Source: CAZNPL01 sp964574815
GTDB lineage: Bacteria > Planctomycetota > Phycisphaerae > UBA1845
Reading direction: 5' to 3'
DNA length: 64,000 nucleotides
Assembly (NCBI GenBank): GCA_964574815.1
Contig: CAZNPL010000037.1
Location: forward strand, 6,093 to 70,092
The notes below the pieces were generated by a model, which saw only the letters and a list, made by a program, of their open reading frames with translations, was not told the origin of the DNA and ran no database searches. The position numbers were made by a program, and so were the translations under genes. Positions 1 through 7,439 of this stretch are shown piece after piece (the stretch's first letter is position 1; every line of letters starts with the position of its first letter).

Positions 1-1133
1 GGGCTGGAGCGGAGTACCGAGAGCGCGATCGTGTCGAGGCCCAACTCGTGGGCGAATGGCGCGATTCGGAGCATGTCGCATGGACTCTCGCCGATGCAAC
101 CGAGGATGAAATAGCCATGAAGGAACATATGGCTGTGGCGCAGGACCTCAAAGTGCTTTCGGATCCGTGCTACGTCGAAGCCCTTTCGCATCGACCGCAG
201 CGTCTTGTCGTGGGCGGACTCGACCCCCAGCATCAGCATTGAGAATCCCGCCTGCTCCATCTTTCGGAGCACATCCGGTCGCCGGGCGATCTCCAAGCGC
301 GCGTTGACGAAATACCTCTTCCGAATGCCGCGCGCGATGATCAGGTCGCAGATACGTTCCACACGGTCCATGTCGTGCGTAAACAAATCATCCACGAATC
401 CGACAATCGGCGCCTCGATCTCGCCCAGTTCCTCGACGACGGATTCCGGCGATCGGCCCGTCCACCGGCGCATCTCGCCCCATGGATTGCGATTGAAGGA
501 GCAGAAAGTACACCGCATCGGACAGCCGCGCGACGCGGAGATCGAATCGACGCCGATGCCTGTGCCAGCGCCCTTGATCTTGAAGGCGTACGTCTGCCGG
601 CGCAGACGCCGGTCCGGGTGGAGATCGTCTCGCACGTGGCCCAGACTGCGGTTGGGGTTGTGGTAGATACGCCCATCGCGGCGAAAGCTCAGCCCCGCGA
701 TTTGCCCGAGTGGTACGCGGCGACAGAGCTCGTCCATCGCTTCCTCCCCGTCACCGCGAATGACGACGGCGACGTTCGGGAAATCCGTCAGCCACTGGTG
801 CGGGTCTTCCGTCGCATAACGCCCGCCCACTACGATGCGGATCCCCGGGGGCACGGAGCGGATCTCCGCGTCCAGGAACTCGCGGTCTCGGTCCCAATTG
901 ACGGAAAAGCAGACCAAGTCAGTCGTCGGTCGGAGGAAATTCTGTGTCCGGCCGGGCATCATCCGCAGATCAACCGGGTCCACCGATCGGGCGTACCGTT
1001 GCACGACGGCTGCGATGAACTCCAGTCCCAGGGGCGGAAAGAAGCCCGCTTCGTTGAGTTCCCGCCGATAGGGATACACGCACAATGCATGCTGAAACGT
1101 CTCGCCAGCGGTTGTTGTGAGACGTTCAATCAT
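1..1133 (-). CDS. Radical SAM protein with probable N-terminal cobalamin-binding domain (3' end beyond window)
   Basis: The reading frame is open from an ATG at 1133 to the left edge, so the C-terminus is missing. The radical SAM cluster motif CPMRCTFC is encoded near 501-524, preceded by SISASRG. The roughly 200 residues before it resemble a B12-binding Rossmann domain (RIVVGGRYATEDP, VVIRGDGEEAMDEL), and the segment after it carries FVDDLFTHD and GVESAHDKTL, typical of B12-dependent radical SAM enzymes. It overlaps the end of the desaturase gene by 8 nt and so is the last visible gene of a four-gene minus-strand operon. The reaction cannot be told from sequence; methylation or ring or chain rearrangement of a lipid would fit the neighbour. 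The enzyme class is secure; the substrate is inferred. Confidence 0.88.
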   Translation of the reverse strand, partial: MIERLTTTAGETFQHALCVYPYRRELNEAGFFPPLGLEFIAAVVQRYARSVDPVDLRMMPGRTQNFLRPTTDLVCFSVNWDRDREFLDAEIRSVPPGIRIVVGGRYATEDPHQWLTDFPNVAVVIRGDGEEAMDELCRRVPLGQIAGLSFRRDGRIYHNPNRSLGHVRDDLHPDRRLRRQTYAFKIKGAGTGIGVDSISASRGCPMRCTFCSFNRNPWGEMRRWTGRSPESVVEELGEIEAPIVGFVDDLFTHDMDRVERICDLIIARGIRKRYFVNARLEIARRPDVLRKMEQAGFSMLMLGVESAHDKTLRSMRKGFDVARIRKHFEVLRHSHMFLHGYFILGCIGESPCDMLRIAPFAHELGLDTIALSVLRSS

Positions 1134-2109
1134 CTGAGCCCCTCCTCGCCACTCCCCCTGAAGCGCTGTCAACTCGGTTCCGGCCGGGCATTTGGGAGTC
1201 CGACGGCCGCCGGCCTCGGATTGCCCCCGGCGCCGCGACGCGGACGCGCCGCGCCAAGCCAATCTGCTCCAACGCGCATATCACGAGGTAGCTCAGATCG
1301 ACTTGCCACCATCTCAGTCCGTGTCGCGCCGAGAACGGAAACGCATGGTGGTTGTTGTGCCAGCCTTCGCCCAAGCCGAGCACGCCGAAAATGAAGTTGT
1401 TTCTGCTCAGGTCGCCGCGGTCAAACGGGCGGCTGCCCCACAGATGACAGATCGAGTTGATGCTCCAGGTCACATGGTGCCCAAGGAAAACTCGAACGAG
1501 ACCACCCCACAGGAAGCCCAGGAGCGCCCCCGTCCAACTGCCCGTGAGGATCCAACCAAGGACCGTCGGAATGAGCAGGCCGAGGAGTACCCAAAGGCCG
1601 AACAGGCGACTCGTGATGCGCACCAGCGTGTCGGAGTGCAAATCCCGAACGTATCGTTTGAGATTCGGGTAGTCGGCTTTGAAGATCCACCCGATGTGGG
1701 CGTGCCAGAATCCCGTGAGAGTGCCGCGTACGCCCCCGCCGTGGTGATGGGGAGAATGAGGATCCTCGGTCTTGTCGCTGTGCTGATGATGTCGGCGGTG
1801 GACCGCGACCCATTTGAGCACCGGTCCCTGGACCGCCATGGAGCCGAGGACGGCCAACAGAAATCTCACCGGCCGTACTGCTTCAAAAGATCGATGGGCG
1901 AACAGCCGGTGATAGCCGACTGTGACGCCCAGGCCCGTGGCCATGTACATGGTCAACAACAGCGCCAATTCGACCCAGGTAAACCCCCACCCCCAAAGTC
2001 CGCATATCGCGACAATCAGTCCCAGAGGCGGGATCAACACGCCTGCAAGTGCCGTTGCTCGCTGTGACACGGACGGCCGCAAAATGGGTTGTGAAACAAC
2101 TTTCGCCAT
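1126..2109 (-). CDS. Membrane fatty-acid (acyl-CoA delta-9 type) desaturase
   Basis: This 327-residue integral membrane di-iron desaturase shows the three histidine boxes of the family: HRLFAH, HRRHHQHSD and HNNHHAF. Hydrophobic segments lie near the N-terminus (LAGVLIPPLGLIVAICGLWG and LALLLTMYMATGLG) and around the middle (LWVLLGLLIPTVLGW). Family members introduce a cis double bond into acyl chains at the cytoplasmic membrane using O2. The gene sits between two radical SAM genes, 9 nt downstream of one and overlapping the other, so co-expression is likely. The C-terminal tail of about 35 residues is polar and outside the usual fold. The need for O2 contrasts with the anaerobic-looking Hdr/hydrogenase genes elsewhere, which suggests a facultative or microaerophilic host. 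Confidence 0.93.
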   Translation of the reverse strand: MAKVVSQPILRPSVSQRATALAGVLIPPLGLIVAICGLWGWGFTWVELALLLTMYMATGLGVTVGYHRLFAHRSFEAVRPVRFLLAVLGSMAVQGPVLKWVAVHRRHHQHSDKTEDPHSPHHHGGGVRGTLTGFWHAHIGWIFKADYPNLKRYVRDLHSDTLVRITSRLFGLWVLLGLLIPTVLGWILTGSWTGALLGFLWGGLVRVFLGHHVTWSINSICHLWGSRPFDRGDLSRNNFIFGVLGLGEGWHNNHHAFPFSARHGLRWWQVDLSYLVICALEQIGLARRVRVAAPGAIRGRRPSDSQMPGRNRVDSASGGVARRGSDD

Positions 2110-2118
2110 TTGGACTCC

Positions 2119-4068
2119 TCACAGATCACGAGTTAGACGGAAAGAAAACCCCAATGCCCGAGCCCCCGATTTGGGCGACGGGTCATGCACCACTGCTGCC
2201 GACTCGTTCGCCCGAATCGGGACCGGCGCCGCCGCGTGCTGTCGCTCCGACGGCGGCTCCAATGACGGAACCTGTTCGATCGCCCAGTTGACCTCACTGC
2301 CACTGAGGGCATCCACCATGGGAATGCGCGCCTCCTCCAACCCTTCGTACGGCTCAATCGGGCCCCGCTTGAGCCGCCAGGCCCACGCGAGCAACTTGGG
2401 GATTGTCAGGCACAGCCCGATCTGTCCCACAAACTGATAAAACAAACGCCTCGGTCCGAGAGAAGACACGCGTAATTGCAGGACCGTCCGCAGCGTGTTC
2501 AGCGGGTTGTAAAACGCAGTGTACGCCCGCAACAGGTTCAGTTGCTGGCGCCACGGCCTCGGATGTCCGGATGCGACCACGTGATTACCGTCCTGGAATG
2601 CCTGGGGAACGTCCCTGTGGCCGACGCGTTTGAATATCGAGCCAGCCACAGCCGCGGGCTCAAAATCGCGCGTCCCGACGGCGGGCCCCAGGTAAGTGCA
2701 CTGGTACGACACGGCTCCGTGATCGAACAGGTAGCGCGCCTGGTTTAACAATCCGGTTAAGTCACCGTTCCGGGAACGCAGCGGTTGGGAATCACTGTGA
2801 ATCATCATCGTCATCGGCTCGATTCCGAGTTCGTGAAGCAGAGCAAAGAGCTCGGTCGTCTTGTTTTCCGTTTGACCCTTGTTCACCAACTCTCCCGTGA
2901 TGTCTTCAATGCCGAAATAGATGGCCGCCAGGCCGCCCGCCTTGGCCAACGGCAAGAGATCGCGATTCTTGTATACGTCGAACTCGGTGGCTTCCGTGTA
3001 GAAGCGAATACGTTCCGACAGCGTCTCGCCGGAGACTTCGATGCGTGCCAGTTCGGTCATGAGGTCGACGACTGTCTGGCGATCATTAAAGAAGTTGTCA
3101 TCCGTGCCGAAAAACTCGGAGATGCCGAATTCCGAGTAGATGTGAGCGATCTCGGCCGCCAACCGTTGAGGGCTCTTGTGACGCCAGGTGCGCTGGTTGA
3201 CCGCGGGGATGGGACAAAACGAGCAATTGAAACGGCAGCCCTGAGTAGCGATCACCGATGCGACAGTCGAGAGTTTGCCAACCCGCTCGGGCGGACAAGG
3301 CTTCGCAGAAAGCGTGCGGCGACGATGAGGAGGCTCGAGCATCCGGTAGCCCGCATCGGGCATGGGCATTTCGTCCAGGTCGCGCACGAGCCTCTGAATG
3401 CCGGTATTTATGGCGAGCGGGGACTCGGCGGGCGCATCGGGCGACAGGTAAGCCAGTCCCGGCACGGATGCCAAGGCACCAGCGAACCGCGCGCTCTCGA
3501 ACGCATCGCGCGGGGTCGCAGCGGCAACACGGTTCGTGAGAATCGCGTGCAGCAGGTCCAGCAGCACGAACGCTTCGCCGGTCACGACGCAGTCGGCGCC
3601 GACGCCCGGCTCGGGCCCGAGTTCAAAGAAATCGGCCGGTTCGTAGATGGCCTTGGGCCCCCCGGCCAGAATCAATGGACGGGCGGCACCCATCCGGTAC
3701 GCGTCCCGCACCAGTTCGTACGCCCTCTCGGCGTGCACCTGCATGGATGACACCAGCAGGATGTCCAGCGGTCTGCCGTTCAAGCGCATTCGGCTGGGGA
3801 GGACGTTCGGCGACCATTGCTGCAGCACGATGCGTAGATTCGCGAAGCCCGCTTCATGTAACACGTCCCCCAGCAGGCGAACCGAACATGGAGCCATGCG
3901 CTTGTCCGCGTACCAGTAGGGCAGCATGCGAGTCCGGAAATCGAACGCATAGACAATACCGATCCCGACATCATGGGCGTCCCTCAAACTTCGAAGCGCG
4001 GCCATACGCTCTCGGAAGGCTCCGTCCTTCAGATAAACGTCATTGCGCTCGCGCCGAGGCAGCTCCAT
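2119..4068 (-). CDS. Radical SAM protein with N-terminal cobalamin-binding-like domain
   Basis: A 649-residue protein. Residues about 50-200 look like a B12-binding fold (DILLVSSMQVHAERAYELV, PLILAGGPKAIYEP, GADCVVTGEAFVLLDLL). The radical SAM motif CRFNCSFCP follows, with FFGTDDNFFNDR downstream, a typical strand of the TIM barrel. A C-terminal domain of about 150 residues contains aromatic-rich, partly hydrophobic stretches (LFYQFVGQIGLCLTIPKLLAWAWRL), perhaps membrane-associated. It starts one nucleotide after the stop of the small gene at 4070 and ends 9 nt before the desaturase gene. Such enzymes act on unactivated carbons; a lipid substrate is inferred from context only. It is a distant paralogue of the protein encoded at 1-1133, not a duplicate. 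Confidence 0.88.
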   Translation of the reverse strand: MELPRRERNDVYLKDGAFRERMAALRSLRDAHDVGIGIVYAFDFRTRMLPYWYADKRMAPCSVRLLGDVLHEAGFANLRIVLQQWSPNVLPSRMRLNGRPLDILLVSSMQVHAERAYELVRDAYRMGAARPLILAGGPKAIYEPADFFELGPEPGVGADCVVTGEAFVLLDLLHAILTNRVAAATPRDAFESARFAGALASVPGLAYLSPDAPAESPLAINTGIQRLVRDLDEMPMPDAGYRMLEPPHRRRTLSAKPCPPERVGKLSTVASVIATQGCRFNCSFCPIPAVNQRTWRHKSPQRLAAEIAHIYSEFGISEFFGTDDNFFNDRQTVVDLMTELARIEVSGETLSERIRFYTEATEFDVYKNRDLLPLAKAGGLAAIYFGIEDITGELVNKGQTENKTTELFALLHELGIEPMTMMIHSDSQPLRSRNGDLTGLLNQARYLFDHGAVSYQCTYLGPAVGTRDFEPAAVAGSIFKRVGHRDVPQAFQDGNHVVASGHPRPWRQQLNLLRAYTAFYNPLNTLRTVLQLRVSSLGPRRLFYQFVGQIGLCLTIPKLLAWAWRLKRGPIEPYEGLEEARIPMVDALSGSEVNWAIEQVPSLEPPSERQHAAAPVPIRANESAAVVHDPSPKSGARALGFSFRLTRDL

Positions 4069-4069
4069 C

Positions 4070-4357
4070 CTACGATCTCTCTTTGGGCTGGATCTTTCTG
4101 AGCATCAGTCGCGGCCCCGAATCAGTGCTCTTGACATCGAGCGTGACGTTCGTCATTGCCTGCGACACCGCTGCGTTCAGAAGCAGTACGCTTCGACCAT
4201 CGTGTGCGAATTCCGTGTCACCCGGACGGGGCTGGTCCAGGCGTAGCTTCCAGCCACCCGCCCTTCGCGTGAATCTTAGAGCCACACCATCGGTGGGCTT
4301 CTTTCGCGCCAGTTTCCTCGACAGGCGATCCAGGGCCGCCATTGTTACCGTGAACAT
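4070..4357 (-). CDS. Small protein, weakly HesB/IscA-like, no cysteines
   Basis: A 95-residue protein and the first gene of the minus-strand operon; its stop codon lies one base before the next start. The start ATG at 4357 is preceded by a GGATGGTG ribosome binding site. It is basic at the N-terminus (LSRKLARKK) and then predicted mostly beta (GVALRFTRRAGGWKLRL, VLLLNAAVSQAMTNVTLDV, PRLMLRK). The order and length of strands recall the A-type Fe-S carrier fold, but the three cluster-binding cysteines are absent, so Fe-S carriage is unlikely. A partner or stability role for the radical SAM enzymes is conceivable, but that is a guess. Coding is well supported by spacing and codon use; function is unknown. 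Confidence 0.7.
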   Translation of the reverse strand: MFTVTMAALDRLSRKLARKKPTDGVALRFTRRAGGWKLRLDQPRPGDTEFAHDGRSVLLLNAAVSQAMTNVTLDVKSTDSGPRLMLRKIQPKERS

Positions 4358-4418
4358 ATTTCACCATCCGTTCGTTCAACGTCGTGGACGTCACACGCGG
4401 CGCGGCATTGGGCGAATG

Positions 4419-4862
4419 TCACTCGCTCGTCCCGCCGCGGGCATCGTCCCACCTTCTCAGTTTTTCTGCCGTTCCCGCCGGGCCCGGGTCGCGTCCACTC
4501 CATGTGCCCCCAGGCACGGCATGGGCGAGTGAGAACACCTGCACAACCGTGCCGGTCGACGTATCGAAATCCGCCGTCGCTTCACGCACATCAACGCCGG
4601 TGATTTGCCTGATCTCCTGTCGCAACGGTTCGGAAGACGCAGTGAACAGAAATCGATGAAGCTTCCGCATTTGGGCGGCGCCTTCCGGGCTCTTGGCCAG
4701 CGCCGTCTCGGCTGGCGACAGCGTTTCACGCAGCGTGATGACCACCGTGTCGTCGCCTAGGACGACGATGGCCGAACCGGGCAGCCTGCCCGTTGTGTAG
4801 AGCTCGAAAGCCCAGGCGGCCTGGGCGATCTGCTGCGCCTTGCTCGAATCGGACTTGTCCAT
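4419..4862 (-). CDS. MpsC-like (DUF2294) family protein
   Basis: About 147 residues from the ATG at 4862 (MDKSDSSKAQQ). The body matches the DUF2294/MpsC pattern: FELYTTGRLPGSAIVVLGDDTVVITL, then LSPAETALAKSPEG, and a C-terminal TGVDVREATADFDTSTGTVV corresponding to the TG-x-x-V-x-x-x-H-x-D-I-S-T-x-T-G signature. The family is named after the third gene of a membrane-potential-generating (cation/bicarbonate) system, but its biochemical role is not settled. The open frame extends upstream to 5033 through a hairpin-terminator region; I reject that extension because it crosses RNA-structure sequence. A paralogue is divergently encoded at 5241. The segment after the signature is polar and Gly-rich, probably disordered. 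Confidence 0.82.
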   Translation of the reverse strand: MDKSDSSKAQQIAQAAWAFELYTTGRLPGSAIVVLGDDTVVITLRETLSPAETALAKSPEGAAQMRKLHRFLFTASSEPLRQEIRQITGVDVREATADFDTSTGTVVQVFSLAHAVPGGTWSGRDPGPAGTAEKLRRWDDARGGTSE

Positions 4863-4906
4863 CAGCTTCGTCCCTGGGGTTGCGGTGACGCCGCGTCGCT
4901 CCGAAC

Positions 4907-4989
4907 ACAAAAAAGCCGACGTGGCCAAACACCCGCAGGCGCTCCACCACGTCGGCTTACTCTTCAACGAGCCCCCCGGCAAAGCCGGG
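4907..4989 (-). promoter_or_regulatory. Two-hairpin leader or small RNA ending in an intrinsic terminator
   Basis: Read on the minus strand, a small hairpin (CCCGGC-TTT-GCCGGG, 4975-4989) is followed by a 12-bp perfect stem. Its arms are 4947-4958 and 4913-4924, AAGCCGACGTGG pairing with CCACGTCGGCTT across a 22-nt loop, and it runs into T6. This is a textbook Rho-independent terminator for minus-strand transcription, yet it lies 45-95 nt upstream of the MpsC-like start at 4862. It is therefore either an attenuator in the leader of that gene or the end of a short independent RNA. The structure is seen directly; the regulatory role is inferred. Confidence 0.7.
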
Positions 4990-5240
4990 TTGCCCTTCAT
5001 CAAGTCATCCGAGATCAGCCCCGCCGCGTTCATGTCGGTGCTGCGGCGGCATTCATTACTGTATTCTACATCGTCGGCTCGCCGGGGGTAGCGGGATTCC
5101 TCGAAATTGGGTAGATTCTTCGTCCGGTTTTCGGCGCCCTGCTGTGCAGACTGCCGGCATGCGAGTTTTCAGGTTTAGCGGAATTGCAGTGCTTGGCCCG
5201 CAACGCGTCGCACGCTGGGCCGGACACGGCGGAGCTCACG

Positions 5241-5627
5241 ATGAAGACCCAGGGAGAAATCGAAGCTGCCATTTGCGAGGGCATCAGGCGTTTTGAACAG
5301 GAGTTCATGGGCCGCGGCCCAACGGACATACACTCTCACTTGATCGAAGACCTCGTCATCATCCGCCTCCAGGGCGTTCTGACCGCGGCCGAACAGCAGT
5401 TGGCAGCCTCGTCGCCGACCGAGAGAGGCAGAGGCCTGCTGAAACAAGTCAGGATCCAGCTGGTTGAAACGGCCCGTCCGGTCTTGGAATCGATGGTCAA
5501 GAAGGTCACGGGCACTGAAGTCGTGAGTCTGCACCACGACATCAGCACCGTCACCGGTGAAGAAGTCGTGATCTTCACCCTGACCGAATCCCCCCTCGTC
5601 CGCGAGAAAAAGGCGAAGAAAAGCTAA
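5241..5627 (+). CDS. MpsC-like (DUF2294) family protein
   Basis: A 128-residue protein starting at ATG 5241 (MKTQGEIEAA). It is a near-canonical DUF2294/MpsC domain: FMGRGPTDIHSHLIEDLVIIRL, LTAAEQQLAASSPTERG, then VTGTEVVSLHHDISTVTGEE, which keeps the H-x-D-I-S-T motif that its divergent paralogue has changed to ADFDTST. In Firmicutes the family is linked with the MpsAB membrane-potential system, but no MpsA or MpsB gene is visible here. An intergenic region of about 380 nt holding the minus-strand terminator element separates the two paralogues. Soluble cytoplasmic protein; function unsettled. The start is chosen because upstream codons do not match the family. Confidence 0.88.
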   Translation: MKTQGEIEAAICEGIRRFEQEFMGRGPTDIHSHLIEDLVIIRLQGVLTAAEQQLAASSPTERGRGLLKQVRIQLVETARPVLESMVKKVTGTEVVSLHHDISTVTGEEVVIFTLTESPLVREKKAKKS

Positions 5628-5673
5628 TCGCCCTCTTCAGGCCCAGAGTGCGCTGCACCACGTCTGTGAACAA

Positions 5674-5689
5674 AGCAAATGGGTTTGCT
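5674..5689. terminator. Weak bidirectional terminator-like hairpin
   Basis: AGCAAA-TGGG-TTTGCT forms a 6-bp stem between the 3' ends of two convergent genes (plus gene ending at 5627, minus gene ending at 5754). The T tract is short on both strands, so the assignment is tentative. Confidence 0.35.
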
Positions 5690-5753
5690 CTTCAGCAACC
5701 CTTCCCCACGTGCCCGATGCGAGTGCACGGTTTGGCGTATGCTTGGCGCGGCG

Positions 5754-5984
5754 TCAGCCCCCCGTAATGCGCGGTTCTTTTAGGTCTGTGCCGTCCAGCG
5801 GGCCGATCTCCTCCCGGTTCAACGGGACGTCCGCGCCCTCGGAGGGCGTAGACAAAGCTTGCCGATGACACTCCAGCCGGCGTTCGCGCTTTTCAGCCGC
5901 CTTCTGCGATTTCTTGAGTTCACGTTGCCGTTTCTCGAATTCGCGCTCGCGTTTACGAGCCGACGTTCTTGCCTTCCTGCCCAT
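5754..5984 (-). CDS. Small highly basic charged-helix protein
   Basis: A 76-residue protein whose first half is almost entirely Lys, Arg and Glu (MGRKARTSARKREREFEKR, then QRELKKSQKAAEKRERRLE), predicted as one long charged helix or coiled coil. An AAGGAACG ribosome binding site precedes the ATG at 5984. Similar short basic proteins occur beside RNA-binding or cold-shock genes in other bacteria, and an RRM protein is encoded next door on the same strand (6265-6555), so RNA or ribosome association is a reasonable guess. The C-terminal part (PLNREEIGPLDGTDLKEP) is acidic and probably flexible. No catalytic motif is visible. Confidence 0.6.
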   Translation of the reverse strand: MGRKARTSARKREREFEKRQRELKKSQKAAEKRERRLECHRQALSTPSEGADVPLNREEIGPLDGTDLKEPRITGG

Positions 5985-6264
5985 ACCAAGTTCGTTCCTT
6001 TCGGCCGTTCGGTGCGCGTGATACTCAGCACCGCGAGCATCCTACTCGCACCATGGATGCCGACGGCATAACGCCCAGCTTCGTCAGGCTAACTCTGCAT
6101 CATGGAGACGCCTTCTGTTGCCGATCCAACTCCGTTCCAGCCCGCATTGAGCATCTGCGCGAGACGCGCGCCGGCCGCTTCTGTTACGGTAAGCATGCCG
6201 AGCTCCCTCGTAGCGAATTGCGCGTTTGAGGTTCGGGTGCCGCGCGATGCGGGAAACGACGTGC

Positions 6265-6555
6265 TTACCAGCGCCCGCGGCGTCCACCGCCACCGCCACC
6301 CCCTGCGGGGCGAGGTTTGGCTTCGTTCACCTTGATCGTGCGGCCACCAAACTCCTTGCCATCCAGGGCCGCGATGGCCGCTCCGGCCTCCGCATCCGAG
6401 TTCATTTCGACGAAGCCAAAGCCCTTGCTCTGGCCCGTCATCCGATCTGTGATCACGTCGATGCTGTCCACGGTGCCGTGGCACGCAAACAGTTGCTCAA
6501 GGTCCGGAACGCAGACGTCGTAGCCGAGGTTTCCAACATACAACTTCCTACCCAT
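6265..6555 (-). CDS. Single-RRM RNA-binding protein with glycine-rich tail
   Basis: A 96-residue protein with one RNA recognition motif: RNP2 KLYVGNLGYD at residues 4-13 and RNP1 KGFGFVEM in the middle, then a Gly/Arg tail ending GGGGGGRRGRW. This is the bacterial/cyanobacterial Rbp type, usually a cold-inducible RNA chaperone. Two adjacent ATG codons (6558 and 6555) follow an AGGAG box; I use the second, which gives family-like MGRKLYVG. A longer upstream frame exists but is not family-like. A small hairpin (arms CACCCC/GGGGTG, 6634-6650) lies about 80 nt upstream in the leader and could be a cold-responsive structure, which is speculation. Confidence 0.93.
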   Translation of the reverse strand: MGRKLYVGNLGYDVCVPDLEQLFACHGTVDSIDVITDRMTGQSKGFGFVEMNSDAEAGAAIAALDGKEFGGRTIKVNEAKPRPAGGGGGGGRRGRW

Positions 6556-6558
6556 CAT

Positions 6559-7439
6559 AAATCTCCTGGAGGGACCGACGAGCCAGTTCCAACCGCCTTG
6601 GCATACGCGCGACCACGACGCAACGACAAACCGCACCCCCATTCGGGGTGGGGCTTTCACGTGCGGCGCTGCGAGACAAACGTCTGTTCCTGTCGAGGGC
6701 ACCAGACGAACATCGGGCAAGCGTATCTGAGGTCAGATGGACCTGGATTCTCGGGCTCTCTGAACTTTCTGCGGCGATGGCCGCACTTCGTTTGCCTGGC
6801 GCTAACGAACACGGACAGCAACATGCCGTCCTCAACGGCGCCAAGGCTTCATTCGAGCCTCAGTGACCAGTCCTAATCGGGAGAGTGCACCCACGACCGC
6901 GGGCAAATCCTCAGGATGGGGATCAATCATCGAAGATCGCTACTTGAAGAAATAGTACGCGGACGCGGCCAGCTTGACAAGTGGACTCGTCACTTTTTCT
7001 CGCCCGGCTTGAGATTCCCGCCCTCTCTGGGAGCGGGAACGCCGTTGAGCAGATACTCACACTTGAACGCCGTACGGGGAGATCTTTCCCTTCCTCCACC
7101 AGTCCGGGAGCCGGGCCGACAGGCCGCTGTCCTCCAATTGCCGGCGTTCGACGAAGCCTGCGGCTACTATGACACAGCAACCCGGCAGGAAATCCACCGC
7201 GGGCTGGAGAGTCTCGGCTACTTGACCGCGAAACTCAAGAATATGGACGGCTGGTGACTGGGTCGGTGTCGCCTCGGCGAATGCCATTTGTCGCTGCAGC
7301 ACGGCCGATTTGGGCTGACACTCGCCGAATCATCAAGATCCCGTATGCTATTGCATTGCAGGTTCCAAACGTCGGGTGAACCCACCCTAGCTTCGGCAGG
7401 AAGCGGCCATGGCTTGGGGCATGAACAGAAGGTGCAGTG
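6559..7439. other. Intergenic, about 880 nt, no confident gene
   Basis: This spans the leader of the RRM gene (minus) and the promoter side of the MoxR operon (plus). Several frames are open but none has a recognisable family. The minus frame at 7057-7302 reads fairly protein-like (VHILEFRGQVAETLQ, ARLPDWWRKGKISPYG) and continues in frame after a stop codon, so a decayed gene is possible. I see no convincing promoter or repeat apart from the hairpin at 6634-6650. Confidence 0.4.

Noticed and set aside
375..1394. Long plus-strand frame (339 codons)
   Set aside because: It is the antisense of the radical SAM and desaturase genes, which carry clear motifs; no family pattern on the plus strand.
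4863..5033. N-terminal extension of the minus-strand MpsC-like protein
   Set aside because: It would translate two hairpins and the terminator; the family begins at the downstream Met.
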